A stretch of DNA of 7,430 bases, taken from NCBI GenBank assembly GCA_029933115.1, contig JAOZOT010000165.1, positions 1 through 7,430 of the forward strand, given 5' to 3'. Origin of the DNA: Anaerolineae bacterium (GTDB taxonomy: Bacteria > Chloroflexota > Anaerolineae > E26-bin7). The notes under the pieces were generated by a model. That model worked only from the letters and a program-made list of their open reading frames with translations, was not told where the DNA came from and did no database searches. Positions 4,789-7,430 of the stretch are shown here, piece by piece (within the stretch, counting starts at the first letter, position 1; the number at the start of each line of letters is the position of its first letter). The translations under genes and the position numbers were made by a program.

Positions 4789-7155
4789 TCAGGTGGAAGT
4801 TTTGTCCACCTCTTCCTTTTCTTCCTCGTTGGGGCCGGCGGCGACGGGCAGTATGAGGCTGAAGGTGCTACCGACGCCCATCTCACTCTCCAGCCAAAGA
4901 CGTCCCCCTTGAGCCTCTGCCAGGGCCTTGAGGGAGGGCATCACCATGTTGGTCTCTCCTAGACCATTGATTGCGGGGTGGGTGGATCGGTAGTCCCGGT
5001 CAAAAACTTTTCCCTGGTCCTCGGGGGCAATACCCCCACCTGAGTCTGTGATTGAGATCACCAGATGGGCGAGTCCGCTTTCTTCCGGTTGCACCCTGGC
5101 TCTGATCGAGATCTCGCCATTCTGAGGGGTACATTGGTAAGCGTTGCCAAGGAGGTTGACGATGATCTGACGGATGCTATCGGGATCGGCGCCGGCCGGA
5201 GGCAGCTTTTCGGCCACGTCCAGGCGCAGGTGAATGTCTTTGGCCTGCAACTCGGCGCCGGCCTCTGAGACAGCCTCGTCAATGAGTTGAACCACGTCGG
5301 CCGTTTTCACCCGGACTTTGGGCTGTTCCACTGTAACGGGCTCGACCTCGATCAGTTCATTCAGTACGGCTCCCATCCGATGAGTGCTGAGCTTGATACG
5401 CTGTAGGAACTTGCGCTGCATGTTCCCAATGAGACCCACTGTTTCTCCCAGGAGCAGGTCTGTGTAGCCCGTAATGGAGGTCATGGGGGTGCGCAATCTC
5501 TGAGAAACCGTAATGCCAAACTCTTCCTTGAGGCGTTGGGCTTCCCTTTCCAGGGTCACATCTCGCAGGACAGCCAATATGCCGAGCATATCTCCAGCCT
5601 CGTTTTCGAGTCTCCTCAGGGTGGCCACCAGCATCCTGTCTCCCACCCAGAGGGTCATTTCCATTTTTTCCCCGGCTCCTGATGAAGGTCCTTCTGTCCC
5701 GGCCAGCTTGAGTAATTGGATATTCTTGGTCCAACGGATGTCGGGGCAGATGGTTTGGATATCATGTCCCACGAGTGGTATCCCCGGAAGGCCCACAATC
5801 CGTCCCGCAGCAGCATTGGCGATGACAATTCGGCCACCGGGTTCACTGACGATCACGCCTTCGGCCAGGGAGCCCAAAATAGCACTCATTGGGTCGAGTC
5901 GCCCTCCAGCGATTTCGCCCCCCCTCAAAGGCACGAGTTCTTTGGTAAGGGGCAACAGGGTAGGAGAAGCTGACAGCGTCCTGGCCAGTTGGTCCACCCT
6001 GCTCCTTTGAGCACCCAACCTGGAAGCCAGTTGCTCGGCTACTGTGGCCTGGGCACGCAATCCACGGGCCAGTTGTTCGGCTTCTTCGATGCTGAGGGCT
6101 GCTTCCTCACCATGAGTGCGGAGCTCTGAGATAAAGCTCTCCACCTCCTGGCGTTCTCTTTCCGCCATCTCACCGGCCGGCCGAGCCCCTTCTTGGGCTC
6201 GTAAGAGCTCGGTCAACCGCCTGGCCTCTTCGTGGGATTCTTGATACAGGCGAGCGTTTTCAATGGCAATAGCCGCATAGTCGGCCAGAGCCGAGAGGAG
6301 ATAGAGTTCGTTATCGGTGAAGGCTTTGGGCGACAGTTTATTATCAACGGAGAGGACACCGATGACCTCGTCTCTCACTTTCAAAGGGACGTGCAGCAGG
6401 GATTTGACCAGGTAGCCTGTCTTCAGTTTGAACTTTTCTTCGTCCTGGACGCTGGTGACCATAATGGGTTTGCCCGTCTGCACCACCTGGCCCGACAGGC
6501 TATCGGCCACCCGCACTCTGAACCCATGAGCGTATTTCTCGCCCAGCCCTTTGCCGGCTCTCATGTATAACTCGCCCGTTTGCTCGTCCACCAGGAGCAG
6601 AAAACCCTCCTCCGCCCCGGTGAGGAAGACGGCTGCTTCCACGATGCGGTTGAGTACTTTTTCCAGGTCCAGCAAAGAAGTTACAGCCTTGCCGATGCGA
6701 TAGAGGGTGCTCAGTTCTTTCACCCTTCGTTCCAACTGTTTGTTGATCTCTGCGATTCCTTTGTCCAGCCGTCTCCGCTCCCTCTGCTCCTCGGCAAGGA
6801 TCCTCTCCACAGCCTGAAGCATCGCTTCTCCCGAGATGGGTTTGACGATGTAATCCCGCACTCCCAGGCGCAGGGCTCGCGCAATCGCTTGTTCTGAGCT
6901 TTCAGAGGCCATGAGGATGATAGGGATGTCGCTCCCTTTTTTCTGCAAAGCTTCAATGACCTCCAGACCGGAGAGCCTGGGCAACCGCCGTTCCACTATA
7001 ATCAGGTCGGGTTTATGTTCCAGGACCGCTTGCAGGCCGGTCTCACCGTCTTGGGCGCTGAGCACTGTGTAGCCTCTGGGGCGCAAGACGACATCCCTGA
7101 GAAATTTAAGGTCGCTGGGGCTATTGTCTATAATCAGTATTCTTTCCTCAGCCAT
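4789..7155 (-). CDS. Receiver-GAF-PAS-histidine-kinase-like protein, predicted pseudokinase
   Basis: A soluble 788-aa signalling protein. Domains: receiver (about 5-123), GAF (about 150-305), coiled coil with repeated heptad-like stretches (about 306-395), PAS (about 424-533, ending LAVLRDVTLERE), HisKA (about 542-605) and HATPase (about 640-772). Several key residues are changed. The receiver phospho-acceptor Asp is Glu55 (LIIVERRLP), the second acidic-pair residue is Asn11 (LIIDNSP), and the conserved Thr/Ser position is Ala83; Lys105 is kept. In the H-box the His is Gln552 (TVSQRLRTPM, codon CAG at 5500-5502). The N box (NLLGNA, Asn667/Asn671) and G1 box (DSGGGI, from Asp704) remain, but the G2 GTGLGL motif reads ETNMVM (734-739). 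Autophosphorylation and phosphotransfer are therefore unlikely; sensing through GAF/PAS and protein-protein signalling are more likely. The start at 7155 is chosen because GGGGAGAG (7162-7169) lies 6 nt upstream; an ATG at 7185 would add ten residues without support. No partner gene is adjacent. Confidence 0.92.
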   Translation of the reverse strand: MAEERILIIDNSPSDLKFLRDVVLRPRGYTVLSAQDGETGLQAVLEHKPDLIIVERRLPRLSGLEVIEALQKKGSDIPIILMASESSEQAIARALRLGVRDYIVKPISGEAMLQAVERILAEEQRERRRLDKGIAEINKQLERRVKELSTLYRIGKAVTSLLDLEKVLNRIVEAAVFLTGAEEGFLLLVDEQTGELYMRAGKGLGEKYAHGFRVRVADSLSGQVVQTGKPIMVTSVQDEEKFKLKTGYLVKSLLHVPLKVRDEVIGVLSVDNKLSPKAFTDNELYLLSALADYAAIAIENARLYQESHEEARRLTELLRAQEGARPAGEMAERERQEVESFISELRTHGEEAALSIEEAEQLARGLRAQATVAEQLASRLGAQRSRVDQLARTLSASPTLLPLTKELVPLRGGEIAGGRLDPMSAILGSLAEGVIVSEPGGRIVIANAAAGRIVGLPGIPLVGHDIQTICPDIRWTKNIQLLKLAGTEGPSSGAGEKMEMTLWVGDRMLVATLRRLENEAGDMLGILAVLRDVTLEREAQRLKEEFGITVSQRLRTPMTSITGYTDLLLGETVGLIGNMQRKFLQRIKLSTHRMGAVLNELIEVEPVTVEQPKVRVKTADVVQLIDEAVSEAGAELQAKDIHLRLDVAEKLPPAGADPDSIRQIIVNLLGNAYQCTPQNGEISIRARVQPEESGLAHLVISITDSGGGIAPEDQGKVFDRDYRSTHPAINGLGETNMVMPSLKALAEAQGGRLWLESEMGVGSTFSLILPVAAGPNEEEKEEVDKTST

Positions 7156-7264
7156 TTTAATCTCTCCCCAAAGTCCTGTCCACATTCACACGCAGACTTG
7201 TCCTCTACTTCCCACTCGCCAACCCACAATTCGTGGCACGGTTCACCCGGGGCGAAGACATCTT

Positions 7265-7275
7265 GGCAATTTGCC
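7265..7275. promoter_or_regulatory. Perfect 11-bp palindrome, possible operator
   Basis: GGCAATTTGCC is a palindrome (5-bp arms, central T) about 110 bp upstream of the kinase-like gene. It could be a regulator site. It is short, so chance cannot be excluded. Confidence 0.25.
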
Positions 7276-7288
7276 TCTGCCCTGGGTC

Positions 7289-7322
7289 ACCCTCCCGCAG
7301 GTGGCGGACCCTGCGGGAGGGT
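7289..7322. other. Strong GC-rich stem-loop upstream of the kinase-like gene
   Basis: ACCCTCCCGCAGG (7289-7301) and CCTGCGGGAGGGT (7310-7322) form a perfect 13-bp stem with an 8-nt loop. No T-run follows on either strand, so it is not a standard intrinsic terminator for a gene beyond the window edge. In a minus-strand transcript it would sit in the leader of the kinase-like gene, about 135 nt before its start codon. Confidence 0.55.
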
Positions 7323-7327
7323 CATTG

Positions 7328-7359
7328 GTTCAGCCCCGAGCTCAAGCTCAGGGCTGAGC
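7328..7359. other. Second stem-loop, 5 bp from the first
   Basis: The arms 7328-7341 and 7346-7359 pair over 14 positions with one C-A mismatch and one G-T wobble, closing on a TCAA tetraloop (core CAGCCC/GGGCTG and GAGC/GCTC). The octamer GCTCAAGC, which spans this loop (7340-7347), recurs at 7361-7368. The two neighbouring hairpins suggest a structured leader RNA or a paired terminator/processing site; no known RNA family was recognised. Confidence 0.5.
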
Positions 7360-7381
7360 GGCTCAAGCCTGCTGCAAGAGT

Positions 7382-7426
7382 GTATCGGAGAATTCGGTAT
7401 CCATTTCATGATACTCAGGATGTCAA
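7382..7426 (-). promoter_or_regulatory. Possible upstream promoter with GTATC repeats
   Basis: The minus strand has an exact TTGACA (7426-7421), but no good -10 box at 16-19 bp. GTATC occurs at 7382-7386 and 7397-7401 and inverted as GATAC at 7410-7414; the latter two form an inverted repeat with an 8-bp spacer. This could be the regulated promoter of the kinase-like gene and its structured leader, but the evidence is weak. Confidence 0.25.
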
Positions 7427-7430
7427 GCCC

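Noticed and set aside
7156..7185. Ten-residue upstream extension of the kinase-like protein
   Set aside because: The receiver domain begins normally at MAEERILIID, and GGGGAGAG is placed for the ATG at 7155.

Overview
The window looks like chromosomal DNA of a GC-rich bacterium outside the Proteobacteria. My best guess is Chloroflexota (Anaerolineae-like). The guess rests on LexA operators of the Gram-positive/Chloroflexota type (GAAC-N4-GTTC), on recalled resemblance of two small uncharacterised proteins (89 aa and 144 aa) to hypothetical proteins of that phylum, and on a recalled similarity of the 3091-3153 palindrome to dispersed repeats in such genomes. No database search was possible, so the taxonomy is inference.

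Layout. (1) 44-952 (+): a LysR-family regulator, the only plus-strand gene. It converges on (2) a three-gene minus-strand block, 2876 to 984: a compact soluble FtsK/SpoIIIE-type ATPase (369 aa), a two-helix membrane protein (121 aa, 13 bp later), and an 89-aa conserved-looking hypothetical. The block has its own upstream region with an inverted repeat and a TTGACA box. It resembles a DNA-transfer or integrated-element module, but no integrase, relaxase or att site is present. (3) 2877-3179: non-coding, holding two hairpin elements, one a REP/MITE-like 63-bp palindrome. (4) 3180-3795: a 144-aa cysteine-rich protein of unknown function behind a consensus sigma-70 promoter covered by two LexA boxes. 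(5) 3831-4608: lexA with its own LexA box inside its promoter spacer. (6) 4615-4781: a tRNA-Glu(CUC) gene with its own consensus promoter and an intrinsic terminator. (7) 4789-7155: a 788-aa receiver-GAF-PAS-HisKA-HATPase protein that has lost both phosphotransfer residues (receiver Asp to Glu, kinase His to Gln) and the G2 ATP-lid motif. (8) 7156-7430: its long upstream region with two strong hairpins and several short repeats.

How it fits together. lexA and the cysteine-rich gene form a local SOS unit: both promoters have TTGACA-18 bp-TATAAT with a LexA box in the spacer, so both should be induced together when LexA cleaves itself after DNA damage. The ftsK-like block, tRNA gene and degenerate kinase appear to be separate transcription units. 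The most promising undescribed items are the LexA-controlled cysteine-rich protein, the predicted pseudo-histidine-kinase, and the split FtsK-like ATPase/membrane-protein cassette.
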